From Neobacillus pocheonensis (GTDB lineage Bacteria > Bacillota > Bacilli > Bacillales > Cytobacillaceae): a stretch of 64,000 bases of DNA. The notes beneath the pieces were generated by a model, which ran no database searches, was not told the origin of the DNA, and saw nothing but the letters and a program-made list of their open reading frames with translations. The position numbers and the translations under genes are program-made. The stretch lies in NCBI GenBank assembly GCA_023702235.1, contig JAMQCR010000002.1:1364501-1428500 (forward strand), written 5' to 3'. Positions 1-8,373 of this stretch are shown here, piece after piece; the stretch's first letter is position 1, and every line of letters begins with the position of its first letter.

Positions 1-1
1 T

Positions 2-199
2 ATTATCCGTGAGTATGATCTCACCCCCTCATCATTAGATAAGTGGGTGAGTCAAAGCCAGAATTCCGGATCCTTCAAGGAAAAAGATAATCTGTCCCCC
101 GAACAACAAGAACTAAACAAACTGCGAAAAGAAAACAAACAGCTTCAAATGGAAAATGACATTTTAAAGCAAGCTGCGCTGATACTAGGACGAAAGTAA
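2..199 (+). CDS. IS3-family transposase OrfA, C-terminal part
   Basis: The frame ending in TAA at 197-199 encodes the tail of a small IS3 OrfA: a basic helix-turn-helix end (SLDKWVSQSQ) followed by a glutamine/leucine-rich coiled coil (ELNKLRKENKQLQ) and the family-typical ending ENDILKQAALILGRK. In IS3 elements OrfA binds the terminal repeats and is joined to OrfB by programmed frameshifting. The start is outside the window. OrfB starts only 3 bases after this stop, the normal arrangement. Confidence 0.8.
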   Translation: MIREYDLTPSSLDKWVSQSQNSGSFKEKDNLSPEQQELNKLRKENKQLQMENDILKQAALILGRK

Positions 200-201
200 A
201 T

Positions 202-1034
202 GTGATTAAGAACAATGAACACAAATACTCGATATCAGCAATGTGTAAAGTCCTTCAACTTCCCAGAAGCACCTACTATTATGAAGAAAAAGAAAGAGAA
301 TCAGAGGATGACCTGACCACTACCATCATTGAAATCTTCCAAAAAAGTCGTCAAAACTATGGGACGCGCAAGATTAAGGTAGAATTGAAAAAGCTGGCCA
401 TCAGGTATCTAGACGACGGATTGGCCGAATCATGAACGAGCAGGGCTTGGTTTCAAACTATACAGTCGCCCAGTTTAAACCTCATTCAACCAAGTGCAAT
501 GAATCCGATCAAAAAAACGAATTAAATCGGGAATTTACTCAGGAAGTAGAACTGACTGCTGTGGTAAGCGATTTAACATATGTAAGAGTCAATCAAAAAT
601 GGCATTATATATGCATATTTGTCGATCTCTTTAATCGAGAAATCATTGGTTTTAGCACTGGACCAAACAAAGATGCGCCTTTGGTTTATCGTGCCTTTGC
701 ATCTATTCAAAACGATTTACGTAAGATCGAATATTTCCACACCGATCGTGGAAGTGAGTTTAAGAACCAGCTGATTGACCAAGCACTGAAGACGTTTGAT
801 ATCAAGCGATCGCTCAGCATGAAAGGATGCCCCTATGATAATGCAGTAGCAGAGGCAACGTTCAAGATTGTGAAAACAGAGTTTGTCAGAGGACAGCATT
901 TTACTAGTTTAGAGGAATTATCGAGAGAATTACAAGACTATGTACATTGGTTTAATCACATTCGTATTCACGGAACATTGGGGTATTTAAGCCCCATTGA
1001 ATACAAACTTGAACACCTTAAAAAAACTGTCTAG
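202..1034 (+). pseudogene. IS3-family transposase OrfB (rve integrase core), frameshifted
   Basis: The protein begins with the OrfB HTH_21-like part (MCKVLQLPRSTYYYEEKE, residues 15-32) and continues after a frame change with the retroviral integrase core. The DDE residues are visible in the second frame: Asp in VVSDLTYVRV, Asp in HTDRGSEF and Glu in NAVAEATFKIVKTE. The frame is broken between about 405 and 432: the first frame runs to a TGA near 433, while the expected SRRRIGRIMNEQ is read in the other frame. A one-base insertion there explains it. The copy is probably inactive unless the lesion is a sequencing error. Confidence 0.85.
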
Positions 1035-1044
1035 TTTAGTGTTG

Positions 1045-1368
1045 ACAATCCAAAGCTCTATCTGCTACCGAAGGTACTCCGATTGGTCGTTTTTCAACTT
1101 TTCCAGGTTTAGGTATCCAAACCCTTCTTACTGCTGGAGGTTTATACCTATGTCTGTGAATTGAATTCATCATATCTCCAATCCAATTTTCAAACTCAAT
1201 TATAGCCATATCTCTTGTGGTACCATCGATGCCAGGTGAAGTGTTCTTAGGCATATGGTTTAAACTGGTCCAAATCAGCTCTTTTGTAATGTGATGTGCT
1301 AATGATGTAAATTGTAGTTTTGCATCTTGTCGAGCTTTTGCTGCTATTCTCTCTAATCCTGTTGTCAT
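1045..1368 (-). pseudogene. group II intron reverse transcriptase, N-terminal fragment
   Basis: About 108 residues match the start of LtrA-type reverse transcriptases: an N-terminal basic segment, SPGIDGTT (RT0/RT1 region) and VWIPKPGKVEKRPIGVPSVADRAL (given as key residues IPKPG and RPIGVPS). The protein is cut at VADRAL, where palm motifs should follow, by the right end of the IS3 element at about 1045-1050. The rest, including YADD and the maturase domain, is gone. A good ribosome binding site (AAGGAGAAA) precedes the ATG at 1368. Confidence 0.85.
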
Positions 1369-1860
1369 GATTGGTTTCTCCTTACTTTGAATTAAGGACC
1401 GAAATCTTCCATTGAATGAAGCTCATGTTTCCTTAGATTGATTCAATTTCTGCTAACCGCTTCCCAATGTAATAGGCTTTCCCTATCTCAGAGTACTATC
1501 AATTAGTAAGACTTCCAATAAACCATCGAATTCTCCTTGCTTTGTGGGCTTGTTGAATTCTTATCTATATGCTATAGAAGTTTATTGGATCTCCCTTGTT
1601 CCCAAAGGAATCCATTGATAACATGCCGTAGGTACGAATCCCGGGAGTAATGATAATACCTTGCCTTTAGCAGTTATTTCATTGTTGCCTTCCCCATTGA
1701 GAGAAAAGGTCGGCTACTCCACATCACGTTCAATTTCGGGACTAATTATCCTTTTCACTTTATTCCGGCCTGCCATCTTCCTGTCTACGCTTCGCAGTAC
1801 ACGTTACCGTGTAACCACGCAAGACTCGGTACAAGACCGCTGGCTAAGCATTATCTAGAC
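1369..1860 (-). mobile_element. group II intron remnant (intron B), RNA part upstream of its RT
   Basis: This gene-free stretch lies upstream (reverse strand) of the truncated reverse transcriptase and reads like group II intron domains I-IV, for example GCGTGGTTACACGG and CGAAGCGTAGACAGG on the minus strand. It starts abruptly at about 1860 where intron A ends, so its own 5' end is missing. A 65-residue plus-strand ORF across it has no family features and is taken as chance. Confidence 0.6.
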
Positions 1861-1912
1861 GACTATCTCAAGTCGTATGTATTCCTTGAGCTTTCAAGGC
1901 GCAACCCTCACA

Positions 1913-1945
1913 GAACCGTGCTTGCACTATTAATGCACACGGCTC
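1913..1945 (-). ncRNA. group II intron domain V
   Basis: Reverse-strand hairpin of about 33 nt starting GAGCCGTGTGC and ending GCACGGTTC, matching the catalytic domain V pattern (AGC-type triad, bulge and near-perfect stem). It sits just downstream of the reverse transcriptase stop, where domain V belongs. Confidence 0.8.
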
Positions 1946-1959
1946 CTCCTAGCCATCAT

Positions 1960-3219
1960 TCACAGAATGTAGTTAATCTCTTTTCTTAAATCATATATAT
2001 TCACTTTAATTCTTGGTGAAGGTAGTGGATATTTATCAAGAAATAGTCTGAATTTATCCCATGTAAAGGATTTCCTTTGACTTCTTCTATTGAGCCATTT
2101 AAACAGTAAGTTCTCGATTTTGTCTTTGAAGTTGCTAACATTTTGGGTATTGTCAGTGATGCAATAATAGTTATAATAACCTATAAGCGAGCGTCTAAAT
2201 CTGTCCATAATCATATGGATATCTTTATTTCTATTCTTCTTCAGCCATTCTTTAGACTCTTTTAATTTACCTTGGACTTTCTTCCTACTCGATTTTCGTT
2301 TCATCCGAAATTTCCCTTGTTTACTTTTCCCACAATAGTGTGTAAAGCCTAGGAAATCAAAGGTTGCTGGTTTGCTATTTCCCTTTTGCTTTTCATATTT
2401 CTCCGCAAACCGTCCGAAGGGAATAATTTTGGTTTTATCCTCGGCTATTTCCAAGTTAAATTTCTTTAATCTAAATTTTAATGATTGGAAGAATTCCTGA
2501 GCTTCGCTCTGATATTGAAAACAGCACACAAAATCATCTGCATATCTTACTACGTATGCTTGTCCCTTACACTGTTTCTTGACCTTTTTCTCAAACCATA
2601 AGTCGAGGGCATAATGGAGATACACATTGGCTAATACCGGAGATATTACTCCACCTTGCGGTGTGCCATTGTGTGTTTTGTATTTCTTCCCTTCCTCCAT
2701 GTACCCACCTTTGAGAAACTTACCAATTATTCTTAGTATGTTATGGTCAGCGATTCGCAGTTTTAAGAACTCCATCATCCATATGTGGTCAACGTTGTCA
2801 AAGAATCCTTTTTTAGCGACATCAACACAATGATGCAACCCAGCTTGATTGATAAGGAATTCGAACCTTGCTTTGGCATGATGGGTGCTTCTGTTTGGTC
2901 GGAATCCATAGCTATGTTTATGGAATTTGGCTTCGCAAATGGGTCCCAATACTTGTAGAATACACTGTTGGAAAATTCTATCCCAGATGGTTGGAATCCC
3001 TAAAGGTCTTAGTTTTCCATTTCCTTTGTCAATAAACACTCGTCTAACCATTTGAGGTTTGTAGCTTTTAAACATGGTTTGAACCGTGTTTATCACATCT
3101 TCCACCGATAAATAACAAATATCTTTAATCGTAAGATTATCTGTTCCTGCCGTTTTACTACCTGTATTTCTTTTGATATTACGGTAGGCAAGACGAATAT
3201 TTTCATTAGAACTCATCAA
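1960..3219 (-). CDS. ltrA: group II intron reverse transcriptase/maturase (motif A altered)
   Basis: 419 residues, the usual length for an intron-encoded protein without an endonuclease domain. Visible parts: RT0-RT1 (KTAGTDNLTIKDI), RT2 (GKLRPLGIPTIWDR), SYGFRPNRSTHHA, GTPQGGVISPVLANVYL, the catalytic YADD (VVRYADDFV), and a maturase/thumb segment (RRSLIGYYNYYCITDN) near the C-terminus. The protein normally splices its own intron and primes reverse transcription. Oddly, motif A reads VDVAKKGFFDNVDH where the family has VDVDIKGFFDN, so the first catalytic aspartate is an alanine. The enzyme is then likely defective in DNA synthesis although its maturase part is intact. Confidence 0.88.
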   Translation of the reverse strand: MMSSNENIRLAYRNIKRNTGSKTAGTDNLTIKDICYLSVEDVINTVQTMFKSYKPQMVRRVFIDKGNGKLRPLGIPTIWDRIFQQCILQVLGPICEAKFHKHSYGFRPNRSTHHAKARFEFLINQAGLHHCVDVAKKGFFDNVDHIWMMEFLKLRIADHNILRIIGKFLKGGYMEEGKKYKTHNGTPQGGVISPVLANVYLHYALDLWFEKKVKKQCKGQAYVVRYADDFVCCFQYQSEAQEFFQSLKFRLKKFNLEIAEDKTKIIPFGRFAEKYEKQKGNSKPATFDFLGFTHYCGKSKQGKFRMKRKSSRKKVQGKLKESKEWLKKNRNKDIHMIMDRFRRSLIGYYNYYCITDNTQNVSNFKDKIENLLFKWLNRRSQRKSFTWDKFRLFLDKYPLPSPRIKVNIYDLRKEINYIL

Positions 3220-3850
3220 TTCTATTAATCCATAAAGCTTTTCACCACTGACACTGATATAAAGGCAAGTTATACTGTAACTAATATCATTATTACTTTC
3301 CTTGCCAACGGTTCACAGGGAGTAAGCCCTCCACGTTATCAGCTTACAATGTTGAATTATATCTATTGTAGAATGAACTTAGGTGCTTCCTTTAAGCCTG
3401 TTAGCACTCATACGCCTGTAACGTATCATGGATTTTTATATTAGTTATTCCTACTCACCCACGGCTAACCTCACAATTTTGGTGATATACACATTTCTAT
3501 GTATTGTGCGTATAGGCCCGTACATTCGGAAGTTCGTCAGCTTTACCTTTTTCTTTTAGGTGTATTTGCATCCTCACCATATTCATTCAACTCAAGCATC
3601 ATGAACTACACCACTCCCTCGAGTAGGGTTTCGGCAGCCAAACTGCTACGGTAGTTTCTCACGCCTTTTCACCGAGCTTATAACACTATCATTCTTACTA
3701 AATCCAATGCTATTCGGCTAAGAGAGAACCCTTCAGGGCGTTACCCCATCATTTGATCTTTCGATATAACCCTTCAGTTCCGACAGGAACTGCCTGACCT
3801 TTACCTGAAGATTGTGACCAAACTCAATTTAAGCCAGGAACATTTCGCAC

Positions 3851-3868
3851 AACTAACGCACCCTATAG
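3851..3868 (+). repeat. interspersed palindromic repeat, arm B, left half (split by intron and IS110)
   Basis: AACTAACGCACCC followed by TATAG corresponds to the 5' half of repeat arm B. The other half continues after the IS110 element at 5478. Intron A abuts on the left, the IS110 element on the right. Confidence 0.75.
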
Positions 3869-4127
3869 CCATCCATGAAGCGCAAAAACCGGCGCTTCAC
3901 CACAGAGAATGAAAATGGTTATGAACCGTCAATACTGATTCTACGGCTGGGAGAGGAAGGTCGATGAACTATGGTGCGTGAGAGCCCATCCTATAGTCTG
4001 ACTCCAACGACCACGGTGCACCACTGACTGTCGCTCCCTTACGGGAAGCACACATGGTAGATTAATCCTATTCTGGTTTCTGCACCAGCCTCTAATTATA
4101 TTCAGAGCCGTAGAAAGGATGTTTTCA
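3869..4127 (+). ncRNA. candidate IS110 bridge RNA region
   Basis: IS110-group elements encode a bridge RNA in the non-coding end upstream of the transposase. This region is conserved with copy 2 and contains inverted-repeat segments (for example GGTGC at 3974 against GCACC at 4020, and GCTCCCTTACGGGAAGC near 4033). It holds CCTATAG (3990-3996), also found at the left target junction, and CATGGTAG (4053-4060), identical to the element's right end. Those positions fit target- and donor-binding loops. Transcription and folding are inferred. Confidence 0.4.
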
Positions 4128-5351
4128 ATGGAAGTAGTCATTGAAAGAGCATGCGGTATGGATGTCCATAAGGACAATATTACTGCCTGCATTATGACAC
4201 CATAAGGAAAGGAGATTCAAACGTTTTCAACTAAAACTGTATTTCTATTACAGTTGGTTGAGTGGATTAAACAGCACAATTGTACCCATGTTGCCATGGA
4301 GAGTACGAGTGTATATTGGAAGCCAATCGTTAATTTACTAGAGGCTGAAGATATTGAGTTTTTAGTGGTGAATGCTCAACATATGAAGGCTGTTCCTGGA
4401 CGTAAAACAGATGTTAAAGATGCAGAATGGATTGCTAAACTCCTTCGTCATGGATTACTTAAAGCCAGTTTTATTCCAGACCGAAATCAACGGGAATTGC
4501 GTGAACTAGTTCGCTATCGTCGGAGTATTATTGAAGAACGTGCGAGACAACATAATCGGATCCAAAAGGTGTTAGAAGGAGTGAACATTAAGTTGGGCTC
4601 TGTTGTTTCAGACATCATGGGCGTTTCAGCTCGGGATATGCTTGATGCTATTGCCGAAGGCGAAGAGGATCCCGAAAAATTGGCAAACTTTTCTCGACGT
4701 ACAATGAAAAAGAAGAAAGATGAACTGGAACTGGCACTTAAAGGTTATATCAATCCACATCAGCAGTTAATGTTAAAGACCATTTTAAAGCACATTGACT
4801 TTCTCACTGAACAAATTGAGATGTTGGATCAAGAAGTAGCTCAAAGAGTCAGTGCTTATCAAGAAGATATAGATCGTTTAGACTCAATTCCTGGCATATC
4901 TAAGAAAATGGCTGAACAAATGTTATCAGAGATAGGTACAAATGTTAAAAAGCAATTCCCAAGTGCACCTCATATGTGTTCCTGGGCAGGATTAGTTCCC
5001 GGACATAACGAAAGTGCAGGAAAAAGGAAATCAGCGAAAACTAAAAAAGGAAACAAATATTTAAGGTCAGCTTTAACTGAAGCAGCTCATTCAGTAAGAG
5101 GATCTAAAAACTATCTCGGAGCACTGTATAGGCGTACAGCATCACGAAAAGGCAAAAAACGTGCAGGAATTGTAGTCGCTCACGCAATATTGCGCATCTC
5201 TTATTATCTTTTAACCCGTAAAGAAATGTATGTAGATTTAGGTGAAGACTACTTTGATAAGCAAAAACATCAATCTATTGTTCGGCATTCACTTCGGAGA
5301 CTTGAAAGTTTAGGATACACAGTTACTCTACAAGAATCTGAAGTATCTTAA
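4128..5351 (+). pseudogene. IS110-family transposase with early nonsense codon
   Basis: The frame starts at ATG 4128 (ribosome binding site AAAGGA, 8 nt spacing) and aligns residue for residue with the intact copy at 48715. Codon 26 is TAA (4203-4205) where copy 2 has GAA, a single G-to-T change. The remaining frame has the DEDD RuvC-like N-terminal domain (GMDVHKDN, MESTSVYWKP, KTDVKDAEWIA) and the C-terminal transposase_20 domain (DSIPGISKKMAEQMLSEIG, then NESAGKR). It also has one extra lysine codon in KTKKGN relative to copy 2. Confidence 0.9.
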
Positions 5352-5474
5352 TCTAATCAATTTACCTTCAATAAGACCATGTTAAGGCGCTCCCCCTTTT
5401 TTAAAAAAATTGAATGAGCTGCGTCTTCTTTAGTATTGCCATTTTACCGAAGAAACAGAGGTTTATTTTCATGG

Positions 5475-5502
5475 TAGTTTAAGTGAAATAGTTCACAAAT
5501 CT
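5475..5502 (+). repeat. interspersed palindromic repeat, arm B, right half
   Basis: TAGTTTAAGTGAAATAGTTC followed by ACAAATCT is the tail of arm B, displaced from its left half (3851-3868) by the IS110 insertion. Confidence 0.75.
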
Positions 5503-5523
5503 ATTAGTATCCTGCTTTTCAAG

Positions 5524-6540
5524 TTGATAGACCCATTATTCATAGCCGTTCAATTAGCATTAGAGATAACTTTGGGCAAAGTTACCCTTGAAGATGCTGT
5601 ACAGAATACTCTAATAAGATTAGTAACTGCACTGTTGGAACAGGACAAATTTCATCCCCATACACTTTTGTTAGACGATATCATGTTTAACATCATGAAA
5701 GGATGTAGAGATATGCCGGGGTTACCAACGATTGGGATAGGTTCTAAAGGTTATTATGTTAAACTACTGCAAATGGATTTAAATGGATTAGCACTTAATT
5801 ATAACAACTTTACGATAGATGGTATATTTGATTCAAAGACAAGTAATGCAACAAAAAATTTTCAGGACCGATTTGAAATAAAAAGTGATGGCATTGTAAG
5901 ATCTCTTACATGGAAATTATTAATTGAAAATGTTAAAGCTGTACAAAAACTATTGAATTCCTATGGCTATCATACTGGATATCCTGACGGGTGGTTTGGC
6001 TCTCATACTACAGATGCAGTGCGAAAATTCCAAAACCATAATGGGCTTTCCCCGTCAGGAATTGTTGACCCAAGAACACGAAGAAAATTGTTTAATCCAC
6101 ATCCACAGGATAATATAGATAAGCGTCCGAGTTCAAATGACATAAATTCACTCCAACCGCACGTTGCGATGCTTGCAAGAAGATTTCTGGAATTGACAAG
6201 ATCGCATAATTTAGATGTTAAGATTAATCAGGCATTCAGAAGCTGGGACGAATCAGACAGATTATTTGCTCAAGGGAGAACAACACCTGGACCAATTGTT
6301 TCAAATGCCAGAGGAGGAGACTCCTATCACAACTGGGGATTAGCCTTTGATGCCGCACCTGTTGAAAATGGTCAGGTATCAAATGATATACAGAAATATT
6401 TTACTATGGGGCATTTAGGAGAGCAGTTAGGTCTTAAATGGGGAGGAACATTTAAGACTATAGTTGATTATCCGCATTTTCAATATACGTTTGGATTAAA
6501 CACATGGGATCTTCTGAATGGTATTACACCGCCTAAATGA
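5524..6540 (+). CDS. M15 peptidoglycan peptidase with two PG-binding domains
   Basis: Two peptidoglycan-binding_1 repeats (about residues 70-130 and 138-190; VKLLQMDLNG, IDGIFDSKT, YPDGWFGSHTTDAVRKFQ) precede an M15 (VanY/CwlK-type) peptidase domain. Zinc-site signatures are SYHNWGLAFDAAP (His and Asp) and DYPHFQYTF (His), with AFRSWDESDRLFAQGRT in front. Such enzymes cut L-Ala-D-Glu or D-Ala links in cell wall peptides. No signal peptide is seen. The first 60 residues look unlike the family and the open frame starts just after the IS110-split repeat. ATG 5713, preceded by AAAGGA, is a better start (MPGLPTIGIGSKG). A terminator follows. Confidence 0.85.
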   Translation: MIDPLFIAVQLALEITLGKVTLEDAVQNTLIRLVTALLEQDKFHPHTLLLDDIMFNIMKGCRDMPGLPTIGIGSKGYYVKLLQMDLNGLALNYNNFTIDGIFDSKTSNATKNFQDRFEIKSDGIVRSLTWKLLIENVKAVQKLLNSYGYHTGYPDGWFGSHTTDAVRKFQNHNGLSPSGIVDPRTRRKLFNPHPQDNIDKRPSSNDINSLQPHVAMLARRFLELTRSHNLDVKINQAFRSWDESDRLFAQGRTTPGPIVSNARGGDSYHNWGLAFDAAPVENGQVSNDIQKYFTMGHLGEQLGLKWGGTFKTIVDYPHFQYTFGLNTWDLLNGITPPK

Positions 6541-6596
6541 GTGTTTTTATCCAAAATCAAAACTTTTTAAACAAGCTGAAAGCCTTTCAATACGGA

Positions 6597-6623
6597 GACA
6601 TTCTTATCAGGAATGTCTTTTTT
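6597..6623 (+). terminator. Rho-independent terminator after M15 peptidase
   Basis: GACATTC, a short loop, GAATGTC and a run of six T. Confidence 0.85.
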
Positions 6624-6644
6624 GTACTGTCAAACCAATTTGAT

Positions 6645-6735
6645 AAAGCTAACCTGCTTACGTTAGTGGAACAAGCAAAAAAAGACGCCGAAGCAGCTGG
6701 TGATCTTCAACTATTGCACCCGTTAGTTCAATAAG
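6645..6735 (+). repeat. interspersed palindromic repeat, complete copy
   Basis: Arm A GCTAACCTGCTTACGTTAGT, a spacer, then arm B CTTCAACTATTGCACCCGTT followed by AGTTCAATAAG. It lies between the M15 peptidase and the S53 peptidase. A 65-codon frame through it is not a gene. Confidence 0.8.
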
Positions 6736-6868
6736 GACGGAATTGAATTCCATTTTCAAATAAACTTTAGCACATTTTCTTCCCCCTGTGTACAAGCCGT
6801 TTCATTCCTCTTTTAAGATAGTATTTTATATTAAAAAAATCTATTCTTTTGAAATGAGGAATGTTAAT

Positions 6869-8152
6869 TTGAATAGTTTTGATCCACAGAATATACCGAA
6901 TCAGTTTCCTGGTGTCGCTATACCCCCTAACAGGATTAAACCGGGTTCGACATCGTCCAAGCCCGCCGGTTATTCCCCTCAGCAGATTCGTCGTGCTTAT
7001 GAGATTGAGCCGTTGATTAGGTCAGGAATCACCGGTAAGAACCAGAACATCGCCATTATAGTTGGATTTGGTAGCCCCACGGTCGAAAACGACCTGCAAG
7101 TCTTTAGCCAACAGTTTGGCTTGCCCCCGGCAAAACTGAATATCTATTATCCAGATGGACAGCCAAGTCAAGTGGTTCCAGATTGGACACTTGAGACCGC
7201 CATTGACACGCAGTGGGTCCACGCACTTGCGCCAGATGCCACCATCCACCTCGTTGTTGCCGTATCTTCGGCTGCTGGAGACCTGTTTAGCGCTGTTAAT
7301 TTCGCGAACAATAATTTGGACGTCCAAGTAGTCTCGATGAGCTGGGGTCTTCCCGACTCATCGTTCGAGCAAATGTTTGATCACTTTTTTCAAAAATCAG
7401 GTACCGTCTATTTAGCCGCATCTGGAGATATCGGAGGTAAGGTTACCTATCCATCAGCTTCCCCGTTTGTCGTATCCGTTGGTGGAACAACTTTATTGCT
7501 ACGCCAGAATGGGAGCCGAATTGCTGAAACGGGCTGGAATGGCTCAGGGGGTGGTCCAAGTCTCTTCGTACCTAAACCTAACTACCAGATTGGGTTTGTG
7601 AGCGGCGGGAAAAGAGGCACTCCTGATGTTTCCTTTGTTGGAGACCTCGCAACAGGTGTATCCGTTTTCAGTAGTACTCCGATACCTGATGGGTCTACCG
7701 GATGGGTCGTCGCAGGCGGAACAAGCGTGGGAACTCCTTGCTGGGCAGGAATTATCGCATTAGCCGATCAGATTCGGAATGTGCCCCTGACCGATGGACA
7801 TCAAGAACTCTACAATCTGGCAAAGGGATCGCAGTATGCCAGAAATTACAACGACATTACCGTTGGGTGCGCAGGCAATTTCTGCTGTACACCTGGATAT
7901 GACTTTGTGACAGGGCTGGGAACTCCTAGGGCGAATTTGCTTGTAAGGGCATTGGGAAATGACCCCGACCCAGTTGATGATGAATCAGAGGATTTAGAAA
8001 GTTCTTCAGAGGATTTAGAAAGTTCTTCAGAGGATTTCGAAGAAAGTTCTTCGGAGGATGAATCAAGTTCTGAACATGGGCATCACCATCATCATCCTGA
8101 TCCTCCTCCTCACCACCATCATCATGACCACGATGAGTCAAGTACTGATTAG
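6869..8152 (+). CDS. sedolisin-like S53 serine peptidase with acidic and His-rich tail
   Basis: Sedolisin signatures are present: LETAIDTQW (catalytic Glu and Asp), AASGD (oxyanion Asp), GGTSVGTPCWAG (nucleophile Ser, family SGTS) and NDITVGC...DFVTGLGTP (calcium site). The family normally has a long propeptide of about 190 residues. Here only about 40 residues precede the catalytic domain and no signal peptide is seen. After the domain come three SEDLESS-type acidic repeats and a tail with HGHHHHHPDPPPHHHHHDHD. Start: TTG 6869 with GAGGA 9 nt upstream; an upstream in-frame start at 6788 lacks a binding site. Single-gene unit with its own terminator. Confidence 0.88.
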   Translation: MNSFDPQNIPNQFPGVAIPPNRIKPGSTSSKPAGYSPQQIRRAYEIEPLIRSGITGKNQNIAIIVGFGSPTVENDLQVFSQQFGLPPAKLNIYYPDGQPSQVVPDWTLETAIDTQWVHALAPDATIHLVVAVSSAAGDLFSAVNFANNNLDVQVVSMSWGLPDSSFEQMFDHFFQKSGTVYLAASGDIGGKVTYPSASPFVVSVGGTTLLLRQNGSRIAETGWNGSGGGPSLFVPKPNYQIGFVSGGKRGTPDVSFVGDLATGVSVFSSTPIPDGSTGWVVAGGTSVGTPCWAGIIALADQIRNVPLTDGHQELYNLAKGSQYARNYNDITVGCAGNFCCTPGYDFVTGLGTPRANLLVRALGNDPDPVDDESEDLESSSEDLESSSEDFEESSSEDESSSEHGHHHHHPDPPPHHHHHDHDESSTD

Positions 8153-8176
8153 GATCACCAACACTTGAAAGGTAAT

Positions 8177-8214
8177 AAAAAGACTAGCTCAAAAATAAAT
8201 AGCTAGTCTTTTTT
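8177..8214 (+). terminator. terminator after S53 peptidase
   Basis: AGACTAGCT, an A-rich loop, AGCTAGTCT and a T run. The preceding A run makes it possibly bidirectional. Confidence 0.85.
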
Positions 8215-8278
8215 ACTTTTCTTTATTTGTTCTAACCTTTTATTTCATATAGAAAGCTGACTATGGCATCGAGCTCTT

Positions 8279-8367
8279 ATTGAACTAAACTGCTTCGTTA
8301 GTACAATAAGAAAGCCGCCAAAATGGCAGCTTGATCTTCAACTCTTGCACCCTTTAGTTTGAATAAG
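8279..8367 (+). repeat. interspersed palindromic repeat, complete copy
   Basis: Arm A TTGAACTAAACTGCTTCGTT then AGTACAATAAG, central hairpin GCCGCCAAAATGGCAGC, arm B CTTCAACTCTTGCACCC then TTTAGTTTGAATAAG. It ends directly at the stop of the reverse-strand beta-propeller gene and may serve as its terminator. Confidence 0.85.
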
Positions 8368-8373
8368 GATGTA

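Larger units (their letters stand above)
1..1050 (+). mobile_element. IS3-family insertion sequence, left end outside window
   Basis: Two consecutive reading frames (OrfA tail, OrfB) of an IS3-type transposase are followed near 1034-1050 by the right end, after which the sequence changes abruptly into a reverse-strand group II intron reverse transcriptase fragment. The left end lies before base 1. The element therefore interrupted the intron remnant that continues to about 1860. The exact right terminus was not proved because the matching left inverted repeat is not in view. Confidence 0.8.
1860..3850 (-). mobile_element. group II intron A with reverse transcriptase
   Basis: On the minus strand the element begins with the group II 5' consensus GTGCG at 3850-3846 and carries a reverse transcriptase/maturase ORF (3219-1960). 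A domain V hairpin follows at 1945-1913, and the element ends near 1860. The bases just upstream of the 5' end (plus 3851-3868) are the GTTAGTT stem and GGGTGC loop of the interspersed repeat, so the intron is inserted beside a palindromic hairpin. That is typical of class C introns, which recognise stem-loops. The 3' end is approximate. The 3220-3850 part has no gene and holds the 5' intron RNA domains. Confidence 0.75.
3866..5477 (+). mobile_element. IS110-family element, copy 1 (defective)
   Basis: About 1.6 kb, nearly identical to the element at 48453-50086. Both begin TAGCCATCCATGAAG and end with CATGGTAG, share a roughly 260 nt non-coding left end, and encode one transposase. TAG at 3866-3868 and 5475-5477 is shared by both junctions and may be the recombination core. 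Like other IS110 elements it has no clear terminal inverted repeats. It is inserted in arm B of the interspersed repeat. The transposase carries a nonsense codon, so mobility would need copy 2. Confidence 0.85.

Noticed and set aside
1661..1858. 65-codon plus-strand frame
   Set aside because: Lies within group II intron RNA sequence of the opposite strand, with no family features.
6537..6734. 65-codon plus-strand frame
   Set aside because: It runs through a terminator and a repeat copy and has no ribosome binding site.
7926..8141. 71-codon reverse frame over the protease tail
   Set aside because: Antisense translation of the low-complexity acidic and histidine codons.
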